In this document: in pieces, positions 44,699-56,293 of the stretch
Layout: each line of letters begins with the position of its first letter
How positions within the stretch are numbered: the stretch's first letter is position 1
The notes under the pieces: model-generated
Database searches by the model: none
The model's input: the letters and a program-made list of their open reading frames with translations, nothing else
What the model was told of the DNA's origin: nothing
Source of the DNA: Siccirubricoccus phaeus
GTDB lineage: Bacteria; Pseudomonadota; Alphaproteobacteria; Acetobacterales; Acetobacteraceae
Reading direction: 5' to 3'
Assembly (NCBI RefSeq): GCF_008360935.1
Contig: NZ_SRXO01000015.1
Location: 84,616 to 148,615 of the forward strand
DNA: 64,000 bases
Position numbers and translations under genes: made by a program

Positions 44699-45849
44699 GC
44701 GTCGGCCCTCCGCAGGATCAGGCTTTGCGCGATGTGGGTGGCGCAGATGTATTGCATGACCTTCGCGTCCGGGATCTGCCGTGCGCCGCAATCGCCGCGG
44801 AGCTGGCGGACGCATTCGGCGATGATGCCCCAGCCCTGCATGTAGCTGTCCGAGAGATGCCCGCCGGAGGTGTTGGTCGGCCAGCGCCCGGCGCCGAGGC
44901 GCAGCGTGCCACCCTTCACGAACTCACCGCTCTCGCCCTGCTTGCAGAAGCCGAGGCCTTCCAGGCTGAACATCACCGTCGGCGTGAAATTGTCGTAGAT
45001 GCCGAGGCCCTGGATGTCCTCGCGGCCGATGCCGGCGCGGTCATAGACGCTGCGGCAGGCCGAGAGCGTCGGGTACCAGTAATCGTCGGCCGGGGCGCTG
45101 CCATAGGCGAAGCAATCCTGCCTTGCATAGCCGGAGAGCAGCACCGGCGGGCGCTTCAGGTCCTTCGCGCGCTCGGCGCTGGTCATGATCCAGGCGACGG
45201 CGCCGTCATTGATCAGGCAGTAATCCAGCAGCTTCAGCGGCTCGCAGATCGGCCGCGCCGTGGCGTGGTCCTCCAGCGTGATGGGCTTGCCGTGCATGAC
45301 CGCCACGGGGTTGAGCGTCGCATGGTGGCGGAAGGCGACCGAGACCTCGCCGAGATCGCCATGCTTGGTGCCGAAATCATGCATGTGGCGCTGCCACATC
45401 ATGGCGTGGATGGCGCCCGGGCTGGTCATGCCCCAGGGGCTCCACTGGCTGTCGCCGCCGCCATACAGCATCCGCACGCTGCGGCCATTGTTGCCATAGA
45501 CCAGGGCGATGGTCTTCGCCGCGCCGGTGGCGATGGCCTGCGCCGCCAGCGCCAGCGAGACGCCGGAGAACCGGCCGGGTGTCTCGGTCAGCAGGCAGTA
45601 TTGCGGGTTGATGCCCATCATCTCCGCGAAGCGCTCATAGCTCGGGATGCGGTTGACGATGAGGCCGTCGATCTCGGCGGGCGTCAGCCCGGCATCGTCC
45701 AGCGCCGCGTTCAGCGCCTCGCAGCCCAGGCCATAGCTGTCGGTCTCCGGGAAATTGCCGTAGCGCGTGGTGCCGATGCCGACGAAGGCGACCTTGTCGC
45801 GCAGCGGCCAGGGCAGGTGGATGGCAGGGGATTGGGGATCGGGTGGCAT
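44695..45849 (-). CDS. Thiolase-superfamily protein lacking thiolase Cys and His; possible aldolase
   Basis: 384-aa thiolase-fold protein. At the nucleophile Cys position it reads PGRFSGVS (Arg93/Phe94), and at the HP-type His position Tyr336 (GGHLSDSYMQG). A second Tyr285 lies in GIYDNFTP. The two Tyr are 51 residues apart; in the steroid side-chain aldolase Ltp2 the catalytic Tyr294 and Tyr344 are 50 apart. A retro-aldol lyase is therefore more likely than a thiolase. Start at 45849 (MPPDPQS); upstream frame is not coding. It is first gene of the operon, divergent from a LysR gene. Confidence 0.85.
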   Translation of the reverse strand: MPPDPQSPAIHLPWPLRDKVAFVGIGTTRYGNFPETDSYGLGCEALNAALDDAGLTPAEIDGLIVNRIPSYERFAEMMGINPQYCLLTETPGRFSGVSLALAAQAIATGAAKTIALVYGNNGRSVRMLYGGGDSQWSPWGMTSPGAIHAMMWQRHMHDFGTKHGDLGEVSVAFRHHATLNPVAVMHGKPITLEDHATARPICEPLKLLDYCLINDGAVAWIMTSAERAKDLKRPPVLLSGYARQDCFAYGSAPADDYWYPTLSACRSVYDRAGIGREDIQGLGIYDNFTPTVMFSLEGLGFCKQGESGEFVKGGTLRLGAGRWPTNTSGGHLSDSYMQGWGIIAECVRQLRGDCGARQIPDAKVMQYICATHIAQSLILRRADA

Positions 45850-45934
45850 GCGTACCGGCTTCCAGGCGTTTCTCCGAAGCCGAGGCTGCACCCGGGGAAG
45901 GCCGGGCGCCAGGGAGGAATTGGCGGGGTAGGCC

Positions 45935-45945
45935 AACCTCAGGTT
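45935..45945. promoter_or_regulatory. Operator-like palindrome between divergent genes
   Basis: AACCT-C-AGGTT, a perfect 5-base inverted repeat, ends 10 bases before the LysR ATG and lies about 85 bases upstream of the thiolase-like gene start. Position suits LysR autoregulation, but the arms are short. Confidence 0.4.
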
Positions 45946-45955
45946 AGGCTGGGCC

Positions 45956-46837
45956 ATGCGCGATACCATGCCGCCCCTGGCCAGCCTGTACGCCTTTGCC
46001 CTGGTGGCGGAGACCGGCAGCCTGACCACCGCCGCCGAACGGCTGAGCGTGACCCAGCCGGCCATCAGCAAGCGCATCCGGGCGCTGGAGGCGCATCTCG
46101 GCACCCTGCTGCTGCATCGCGGCGCCAATTCCGTGCGGCTCACCGCGGCGGGGCAGGAATATGCGGCGGCGCTCGGCCAGGCCTTCGCCACCATCCGCGG
46201 CGCCACCAGCGCCATCAGCGCGCGCCCAAGCGGCCCGCTGCGCGTCCGCGCCTACACCACCTGGGCGCTGCGCTGGCTGATCCCCCGCCTGCCGCGCTTC
46301 CGGGCGCGGCATCCGGGGCAGGAGGTGGAGGTGACCACCTCCATCACGCCGGTGGATTTCGCCCGCGATCCGGTGGATGCCGCCATCCGCTCCGCCGACC
46401 ATGCGCCGGCGCCCGGTGCCGAGCGGCTGCAGGTGGTGGATGTGGCACCCTATGCCGCGCCGGGCCTGGCGCGGACGGTCCGGCGGCAAGGGTTGCAGGG
46501 GGTGACCCTGCTCGGCAGCAAGGTGCGGCCGGGCGATTGGGCGGTCTGGGCGGCCGCGACGGGCCACGCGCTGCAAGGGCCGCCGCTGCTGTTCGAAAGC
46601 ACCTCGCTCGCAGTGCAGGCGGCGCTGGAGGGGCTGGGCGCCGTCATCGTCTCACCGAATCTGGTGGCGGAGGATGTGCGGCGGCGGCGCCTGCTGCGCC
46701 TCGCCGCGGCGGTGGTGGACACGGCCGATTCCTACTGGCTGGTCACGCCGCCCGGGCGGCGGGCGCCCGCCTTGCAGGCCTTCCGCGCCTGGCTGCTGGA
46801 GGAGATCGCGGCCGAGGCGGCGCAGGCCGCGCCCTGA
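45956..46837 (+). CDS. LysR-family regulator
   Basis: 293-aa regulator. The helix-turn-helix is GSLTTAAERLSVTQPAISKR, followed by the wing LEAHLGTLLLHR and an effector domain with PLRVRAYTTWALRWLIPRLP. It is divergent from the CoA-transferase/aldolase operon and probably controls it in response to its substrate. A Bug receptor gene converges with its 3' end. ATG at 45956 gives MRDTMPPLASLYAF; an ATG four codons later is equally possible. Confidence 0.9.
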   Translation: MRDTMPPLASLYAFALVAETGSLTTAAERLSVTQPAISKRIRALEAHLGTLLLHRGANSVRLTAAGQEYAAALGQAFATIRGATSAISARPSGPLRVRAYTTWALRWLIPRLPRFRARHPGQEVEVTTSITPVDFARDPVDAAIRSADHAPAPGAERLQVVDVAPYAAPGLARTVRRQGLQGVTLLGSKVRPGDWAVWAAATGHALQGPPLLFESTSLAVQAALEGLGAVIVSPNLVAEDVRRRRLLRLAAAVVDTADSYWLVTPPGRRAPALQAFRAWLLEEIAAEAAQAAP

Positions 46838-46850
46838 ACAGGGGCGCTGC

Positions 46851-47819
46851 TCACTCCCGCAAATTGTAGCGGCGGATCACCGCCTCGGCGCGCGCCTTGT
46901 CCTCCAGCACCAGGGCGCGGAAGCTGTCCGGGTCGGTGCGCTCGACCGCCTCGACGCCCGATTCGCTGAGCTTCCGCCGCAGCGCCGCATCCGCCAGCGC
47001 CGCGTTCAACGCTCTTCCCAGCCCCTCGACGATCTCGGGCGGCGAGCCGGTGCGCAGCTCCAGCCCGGTCCAGGTGAAGGTGATCAGATTGGGAAACCCC
47101 TGCGCCACCGTGGTCGCCACCTCGGGCAGTGCCGCCAGGGGCGTCCGGTAGCTGACCGCGATCGCCCGCAGCTCGCCGGAGCGCACCGCCGCCTGAATGC
47201 CCGGCAGCGGGATGAGATAGGCGTCGAGCCGCCCGGCCAGCAGATCGCTCATCAGCGGGCCGGTGCCGCGGTAGCGCACCTCCTCCACCTCGATCCCCAG
47301 CTCCTGCCCCACGAAATGCGAGGTGTAGCTGATGCTCGGCGAGCCGAAGCGCAGCGGCTCGCTCCGGCTGCGGCCATAGGCCTGCAACTCCTGCAGGTTG
47401 CGCGCCGGCACCGAGGGGTGCACCACCAGCACGTTCGGGCTGACGCCGATCAGCCCGACCGGCATGAGCACCTCGAGCGGGTCGAAGCTCATCGGCGTGC
47501 CGAGCGCGCGGGCCACCAGCACCGCCGCGGTGGAGAACATGATGGAGTAGCCATCGGCCGGCGCCTGCAGCACGGATTGCACCGCCGGGACCCCACCGCC
47601 GCCACCGCGATTCTCCACCACGATCTGCTGGCCCAGCTCGGCGCCCAGGCGGGTGGCGACGGCACGGGCGGTCAGGTCGGTGCCGCCGCCGGCGGCATAG
47701 CCCACCACCAGGCGGATCGGCCGGTCCGGCCAGGCGGCCAGGGCGGGCGCCGCCAGGCCACTGGATGCCAGCGCCAGCAGCGCACGGCGCGACAGGGGAT
47801 GCAGGCTGGTGCCCGGCAT
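46851..47819 (-). CDS. Bug-family tripartite tricarboxylate receptor
   Basis: 322-aa periplasmic binding protein with a signal peptide after SRRALLALASSGLAAPALA. Bug signatures are WPDRPIRLVVGYAAGGGTD, VVENRGGGGG and PADGYSIMFSTAAVL. No TctA or TctB genes accompany it. The gene is divergent from the luciferase-like oxidoreductase at 48018, separated by a tandem repeat. Confidence 0.92.
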   Translation of the reverse strand: MPGTSLHPLSRRALLALASSGLAAPALAAWPDRPIRLVVGYAAGGGTDLTARAVATRLGAELGQQIVVENRGGGGGVPAVQSVLQAPADGYSIMFSTAAVLVARALGTPMSFDPLEVLMPVGLIGVSPNVLVVHPSVPARNLQELQAYGRSRSEPLRFGSPSISYTSHFVGQELGIEVEEVRYRGTGPLMSDLLAGRLDAYLIPLPGIQAAVRSGELRAIAVSYRTPLAALPEVATTVAQGFPNLITFTWTGLELRTGSPPEIVEGLGRALNAALADAALRRKLSESGVEAVERTDPDSFRALVLEDKARAEAVIRRYNLRE

Positions 47820-47876
47820 GCCGTTTCCTCCGTCCTTTGGGCATCACTTTGGCGCTTTCGCGCTCCCTCGTCCAAC

Positions 47877-47942
47877 CGGCTCCCCCTGGGCGGCTCCCCT
47901 GGGCGGCTCCCCTGGGCGGCTCCCCTGGGCGGCTCCCTGGGC
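47877..47942. repeat. 13-bp tandem repeat, five units
   Basis: Unit CGGCTCCCCTGGG repeated five times with lengths 14, 13, 13, 13 and 12. It lies between two divergent gene starts (47819 and 48018), so copy-number change by slippage could alter promoter spacing. Confidence 0.85.
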
Positions 47943-48017
47943 GCGGGCTTGGCGCGGCGGCGGGAGCGGCTAGGCTGCGCCGACCGCCGCGGGACGGCGG
48001 CGGAGGGAGGCACCTGC

Positions 48018-49058
48018 ATGCGCGTTGGCATCACCCTGCCGGTCGAGGATTGGCGCCGCTGCGGCCCCGTCGCCGCCGCCGCCGAGGCGGCCGGGATCGA
48101 CCTGGTCACGACGAACGAGAACAAGCACGAGCCCTTCACCCCGCTCGCCTTCGCCGGCCTCGCCACCACGCGGATCGAGCTGGCGACGAGCGTCGCCATC
48201 GCCTTCCCCCGCAGCCCGATGATCGTGGCGAGCATGAGCTGGGAACTGGCGCGCCATACCGGCGGGCGCTTCGTGCTCGGGCTCGGCACCCAAGTGCGGG
48301 CGCATAACGAGCGGCGCTTCAGCGTGCCCTGGGTGGCGCCGGCGGCGCGCATGGGCGAATACGTGCAGGCGCTGCGCGCCATCTGGCGGTGCTGGGAGAC
48401 CGGCGGCCCGTTGGACTATGCCGGCGAGCATTACCGCTTCAGCCTGATGAACGAAGGCTTCTCGCCCGGCCCCAACCACCTGCCGCTGCCGCCGGTGACC
48501 ATCGCCGCGGTCGGGCCGCTGATGCTGCGCACCGCGGCGCGGCATTGCGACGGCGTCCGGCTGCACAGCTTCGCCACCCGCGCCTATCTGGAACGGCAGG
48601 TGGCGCCGGCGCTCGACAAGGGGCTGGCCGAGGCCGGGCTGCCGCGCGAGGCGTTCGAAGTCAGCGGCGGCGGCTTCGTCGCCACCGGCCCGGATGCGGC
48701 GGCGGTGCAGGCGGAGGCGGAGCGGATCCGCGCCCGCGTCGCCTGGTACGCCTCCACCCCTGCCTACCGCACGGTGCTGGAGGAGCACGGGCTGGGGGAG
48801 CTCGGCCTGCGCCTTTCCGCCATGGCGCGGCGGAACGAGTTCCAGGAGATGGCGGCGCTGATCCCGGACGAGGTGCTGCAGCTCTTCGCCGCCATCGGCC
48901 CCTATGACGTGATCGCCGAGCGCATCGCGACGCGCTTCGGCGGGTTGGTGGACACCGTTGTCATTCCCTTCCCGGCGGAGGCGGACCCGGGCGCCGTGCG
49001 CGCCGTGGTGCGGGAGGTACGGGCGATCCCGGCGCGGTTCGAGGGCTTCCGAACCTAG
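48018..49058 (+). CDS. Luciferase-like (LLM) flavin-dependent oxidoreductase
   Basis: 346-aa TIM-barrel protein of the bacterial luciferase/F420-like superfamily. The N-terminus MRVGITLPVEDW, then IELATSVAIAFPRSPMIVA, RFVLGLGTQVRAHNERRF and VTIAAVGPLMLRTAARHCDG are typical. Either FMN or F420 may be bound. The ATG at 48018 follows GGAGGGAGG; the frame is open far upstream but only as non-coding sequence. Substrate unknown. Confidence 0.88.
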   Translation: MRVGITLPVEDWRRCGPVAAAAEAAGIDLVTTNENKHEPFTPLAFAGLATTRIELATSVAIAFPRSPMIVASMSWELARHTGGRFVLGLGTQVRAHNERRFSVPWVAPAARMGEYVQALRAIWRCWETGGPLDYAGEHYRFSLMNEGFSPGPNHLPLPPVTIAAVGPLMLRTAARHCDGVRLHSFATRAYLERQVAPALDKGLAEAGLPREAFEVSGGGFVATGPDAAAVQAEAERIRARVAWYASTPAYRTVLEEHGLGELGLRLSAMARRNEFQEMAALIPDEVLQLFAAIGPYDVIAERIATRFGGLVDTVVIPFPAEADPGAVRAVVREVRAIPARFEGFRT

Positions 49059-49385
49059 GGCGGTTCACCTCGCCTGTGCTCGGTGAACCCGCTCTGGTGG
49101 CCCGATTCCGCAGTCCTGCGGACTTCGGTCTCGGGCCACTAGCTTCTTCTTCTGTCGCATTTCCCGAGCGATTCCGCCGGATTTGAAAATGCCCTGGTGG
49201 GCAGCGTCACCGTGTCCCCGGATGTGGTTCGCCGGGCCGGGCGATGCCCCGCGGGAGAGGTCGCAGCCGCAACGCCGCTCCTGGTTCGGGCCATGCGGCC
49301 GGTGATGTCCGGTTCGGCGGCTGCAATGCCACAAGCGCGGTGCGGCGCGGCCGGACAATCTCCGGTGATTTCAGGGCATTGCATT
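49059..49385. other. Gene-free stretch with repeat B fragment
   Basis: Between the LLM gene and the 3' end of tRNA-Lys. Apart from the repeat at 49096-49160 it holds GC-rich sequence with no visible gene. Confidence 0.45.
49096..49160 (+). repeat. Intergenic repeat family B, truncated copy
   Basis: Contains the left part of the element only: TGGCCCGATTCCGCAGTCC, TGCGGACTTCGGTCTCGG and GCCACTAGCTTCTTCTTCTG. The right palindrome is missing. Confidence 0.75.
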
Positions 49386-49461
49386 TGGTGAGCCGGGAGG
49401 GATTCGAACCCTCGGCCACGAGATTAAAAGTCCCGTGCTCTACCAGCTGAGCTACCGGCTC
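49386..49461 (-). tRNA. tRNA-Lys (TTT)
   Basis: Complete cloverleaf on the minus strand. The acceptor stem GAGCCGG pairs with CCGGCTC, followed by A and encoded CCA. The D arm is GCTCAGCTGGTAGAGC, the anticodon arm CGGGA-CTTTTAA-TCTCG with anticodon TTT, and the T arm has GGTTCGAATCC. It lies 140 bases downstream of the cyclophilin gene on the same strand. Confidence 0.97.
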
Positions 49462-49601
49462 ACGCGCTGGGACGTGACCGCCTGCGGCCGAACCGGCCGG
49501 AAGCGCCACCCATGCCAGCACCAGGGCGGGAGGCTCGGACGCCTCCCGCTCCAGGAGGCGCCCCCTACGCAGGGGCGCCCGCCCTGTCAAGTCGGGCGGC
49601 C

Positions 49602-50252
<651 letters not shown>

Positions 50253-50277
50253 GCTTCGCGTCCTTTCGTGACGGGTT

Positions 50278-50838
<561 letters not shown>

Positions 50839-50865
50839 CCACTCCTCATGCTTGGCCGGCAGGGC

Positions 50866-51370
50866 TTATTCGGAAGCGGGGGTCCGCACGCGCTGCAGGG
50901 TCCGCTCCAGGGTCAGCTTCGGGACGAAGCTGGCGATATCCCCGCCCAGCCGGGCGATCTCCTTCACGAAGCGGGAGGAGATGAACTGGTTGGTCTCGCT
51001 GGCCATCAGGAACACCGTCTCGATCGCCGGATCGAGCCGGCGGTTCATCCCGGCCATCTGGAATTCGTAGTCGAAATCCGAAACGGCGCGCAGGCCGCGC
51101 ACGATCATCCGGGCGCCGCAGGACTGGGCGAAGCTGATCAGCAGCCCCTCGAAGGGCATCACCTCGATCCTGGTGCCGGTGCGGGCGGCGATGGCGTCGG
51201 TCTCGGCCCGCACCAGCTCGCACCGTTCCTCCAGCGGAAAGAGCGGCCCCTTGCCGATATTGATCGCGACGCCAACCACGAGCCGGTCGAGGATGCGCGC
51301 GGCGCGGCCGATAACGTCCAGATGCCCGTTGGTGACGGGGTCGAAGGTGCCGGGATAGAGGCCGACGCGC

Positions 51371-51378
<8 letters not shown>
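50866..51378 (-). CDS. coaD: Pantetheine-phosphate adenylyltransferase CoaD
   Basis: 170-aa enzyme of CoA synthesis. The nucleotidyltransferase signature is [16 protein letters not shown] (with the T/HxGH motif), then [20 protein letters not shown] and the C-terminal [14 protein letters not shown], which carries the Ser-Ser-x-x-x-Lys/Arg motif. I start it at the ATG at 51378 ([10 protein letters not shown]), overlapping the gyrA stop by eight bases. A longer frame adds only proline-rich readthrough of gyrA. Confidence 0.96.
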
Positions 51379-54202
<2,824 letters not shown>

Positions 54203-54300
54203 GCGGTGGATGCTCTCATTCGGCTACGGGTCGGGCGGGCGCCGGGGCCCGGCGCGCCTGCAGGAGAAGCGCGCCCCGACCAATGGAAATTTCTCGCTGT

Positions 54301-54329
54301 AATATAGGCCGGCGCGGCGGATTCTCCAA
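54301..54329 (-). promoter_or_regulatory. gyrA promoter
   Basis: On the minus strand, TTGGAG at 54329-54324 and TATATT at 54306-54301 are 17 bases apart. The predicted start lies near 54294, giving a leader of about 90 bases before the gyrA ATG. This is the most AT-rich patch for several kilobases. Confidence 0.75.
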
Positions 54330-54341
54330 ACCCCGGCGCGC

Positions 54342-54794
54342 TCAGCCCGGGGCAGGCCGGCGCGCCACATAGGCGGTGCGCAGGCCGGGCCGGAAGCCGC
54401 AGCCCTCGTAGAAGCGGTGCACGGCCGGATCCTTCCGGCCGGATTGCAGCAGCACGTGGAAGCAGCCCCGCGCCCAGGCCTCCGCCAGCGCGGCTCGGAC
54501 CACGGCGCCGCCATGACCCTGGCCGCGATGGGCGGGGTGGGTGACGACATTCTCCAGGAAGCCGTGGCCCTGGCCGCCGCGCAGCAGGTTGGGGGCGGTG
54601 ATGAGGGTGCAGGTGGCGCCGATGCCGCCGCCGGACTCGGTCACGAAGACGGCCATGTGGGGCGCGGCCAGGATCTCCGCCCAGAGGGCGGCGGCACGCG
54701 CCGGCGGGGTGGCGACGGCGCTCACCTCGGCGAGGGCGAAAAGCGCCAGCAGGGGCGGGAGATCGGCCTGGCGCGCGGGGCGGGCCTGGGGCAT
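54342..54794 (-). CDS. GNAT-family acetyltransferase
   Basis: 150-aa N-acetyltransferase. The acetyl-CoA pyrophosphate loop is VVTHPAHRGQGHGGAVVRAA (RxxGxG/A), followed by CFHVLLQSGRKDPAVHRFYE and GCGFRPGLRTAYV, the normal C-terminal motif. Acceptor unknown. It lies upstream of gyrA on the same strand but has its own gap containing the gyrA promoter. Confidence 0.9.
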   Translation of the reverse strand: MPQARPARQADLPPLLALFALAEVSAVATPPARAAALWAEILAAPHMAVFVTESGGGIGATCTLITAPNLLRGGQGHGFLENVVTHPAHRGQGHGGAVVRAALAEAWARGCFHVLLQSGRKDPAVHRFYEGCGFRPGLRTAYVARRPAPG

Positions 54795-54902
54795 GGCGGG
54801 ACTCCTGGGCAGGCCCCAAGGGTCGCACCCCGCGGGTCCGGCGCAAGCAGGGATCGGCGGCTCCCGCCGCCTGCCGCGGCCGCCACACGCCTCCCGCGGC
54901 CT

Positions 54903-55154
54903 TCAATGGGCGAAGAGGGGCTCCCTGCTGCGGTCCGCCACGACGCGCAGCCTCTCGCCCGGCAGCGGCTCGCCCGGCTCGTCAAGCCGGCCGAAGGCCG
55001 CCATCCACTCATAGATGGCGATCCGGTTGGAGGAGGCGTCCACCACCTCCCGCCAGGCGGTGGGCAGCCCGGCATCCTTGGCGAAGGCCACATGCAGCCC
55101 AAGCCAATGCAATTGCACCTGCTCCTCGGTCTCGGAGACGATCAGCGGGGTCAT
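54903..55154 (-). CDS. Small conserved-looking hypothetical protein
   Basis: 83-aa soluble protein, starting MTPLIVSETEEQVQLHWLGL and ending VADRSREPLFAH. It is preceded by CAAGGAGG, a strong ribosome site, which supports translation. No domain recognised. It is separated by about 110 bases from the GNAT gene on the same strand. Confidence 0.6.
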   Translation of the reverse strand: MTPLIVSETEEQVQLHWLGLHVAFAKDAGLPTAWREVVDASSNRIAIYEWMAAFGRLDEPGEPLPGERLRVVADRSREPLFAH

Positions 55155-55537
55155 GGTCTCGGCCTCCTTGCACCTTGCCGGTGCGGCATGGATGAATGAT
55201 CACGGTTTCGCGAAAGTTGCTGCGTCCGGCGGCAGGGTTAAGGCCTGCCCGGCTGGATGGCTGTGCCTTTCAGCACCGCCCAACGCGGCCAAGCGCAAGC
55301 GGCTGCATCCGCGCCGCGCTGCCGAAGGTCCGGACAGGCTTTCCCCGGACCCGGGGGCAGGTCCCCGGCCCCGGGCGGCGGGGCGGCAGGCCGGCGCACC
55401 GTCATCGCCCGGCGGCCGGAAGCGGCCCATATGGCGCCGGCGGCCGCTTCCCTGCCCGGCCTGGCGCCATCTCGTAACGACCTAACCGGCCACGCCCTCT
55501 GCCGTTGATAGCTGCACGGACAACAGAGGAGGCCAGG
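55155..55537. other. Divergent gene-free stretch
   Basis: Lies between the minus-strand small protein gene and the PRC-barrel gene. It holds an inverted CCCGGACCCGGGGGCAGGTC/CCCGGCCCCGGG stem region near 55345-55380. The region just before 55500 (CTCGTAACGACCTAACCGG) is a possible promoter zone. No gene seen. Confidence 0.45.
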
Positions 55538-55948
55538 ATGTCCAACACAACCACGACCACAACCACGACGCGCAGCGAAGGCGTTGCCGTGAACGAGACG
55601 GACCGGCTGATCTCGTCGGACAAGGTCGAGGGCACCACCGTCTACAATCGCGCGGGCGAGAGTGTCGGCTCGATCTATACTCTCATGATCGACAAGTATT
55701 CGGGTCAGGTCGATTACGCGGTGATGAGCTTCGGCGGCTTCCTTGGGATCGGCGAGCGCTACCACCCGCTGCCCTGGAAGGTGCTGTCCTACGATACGGG
55801 GCTGGGCGGCTATCTGGTGGACGTGACGCGCGAGCAGCTCGAGCGCGCGCCGAGCTACGCCAAGGATGAAACCCCCTGGGCAACGCCGGGCTACGGGCGC
55901 AGCGTCTATGACTATTACGGGATGACATACCCGTATGGCGGGATCTGA
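55538..55948 (+). CDS. PRC-barrel domain protein
   Basis: 136-aa protein. The N-terminus has a run of eight Thr codons (MSNTTTTTTTT) and then a PRC-barrel domain: LISSDKVEGTTVYNRAGESV, SIYTLMIDKYSGQVDYAVM, FGGFLGIGERYHPLPWKVL. A Tyr-rich tail ends YDYYGMTYPYGGI. PRC-barrels occur in RNA-processing, photosynthetic and stress proteins; this short class is often stress-linked, but the role is not known. The ATG at 55538 follows AGAGGAGG. The repeated ACC/ACG codons could slip. Confidence 0.88.
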   Translation: MSNTTTTTTTTRSEGVAVNETDRLISSDKVEGTTVYNRAGESVGSIYTLMIDKYSGQVDYAVMSFGGFLGIGERYHPLPWKVLSYDTGLGGYLVDVTREQLERAPSYAKDETPWATPGYGRSVYDYYGMTYPYGGI

Positions 55949-56293
55949 GACGCTGCCGCCCGAGGCGTCACCGGGAAGCGGGTGAGGCCGGGTTCCGTAG
56001 GACTGGGCCAAGGTCCGGCGGGGGCGTTCCCGCCGCCGGGCGGCCCGGCCGAGGCGCGCGGCCCGGCAAACGCCCATGAGGCAAACGCCCACGAGTCAGC
56101 GGAGGGCGCCTGAGGCCCCTCCCGGGTCGCGGTCGGGCAACCGTCCTGCGCCATCGATATCGCTGGTGTCAGCGGGAAGCAGAGGCCAGAGGGGCGAATG
56201 CCCGTGCCGTCCCCGGGCGGGAGGCGGCCGGAACGGGCCGCCCGCCTCTGCGCCATCCCTTCGACCGCCACCGTGAGCACCCGACCGCCACCA
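55949..56293. other. Gene-free stretch with short direct repeat
   Basis: Converging region between the PRC-barrel and flavoreductase genes. It contains GGCAAACGCCCATGA followed directly by GGCAAACGCCCACGA (56065-56094), a two-copy 15-base direct repeat. Nothing else stands out. Confidence 0.5.

Noticed and set aside
44695..45849. Ordinary acetyl-CoA acetyltransferase
   Set aside because: The nucleophilic Cys and HP-type His positions are substituted, so a plain thiolase label would be misleading.
47877..47942. Possible CRISPR array
   Set aside because: Units are 13 bp and directly adjacent, with no spacers and no cas genes in the window.
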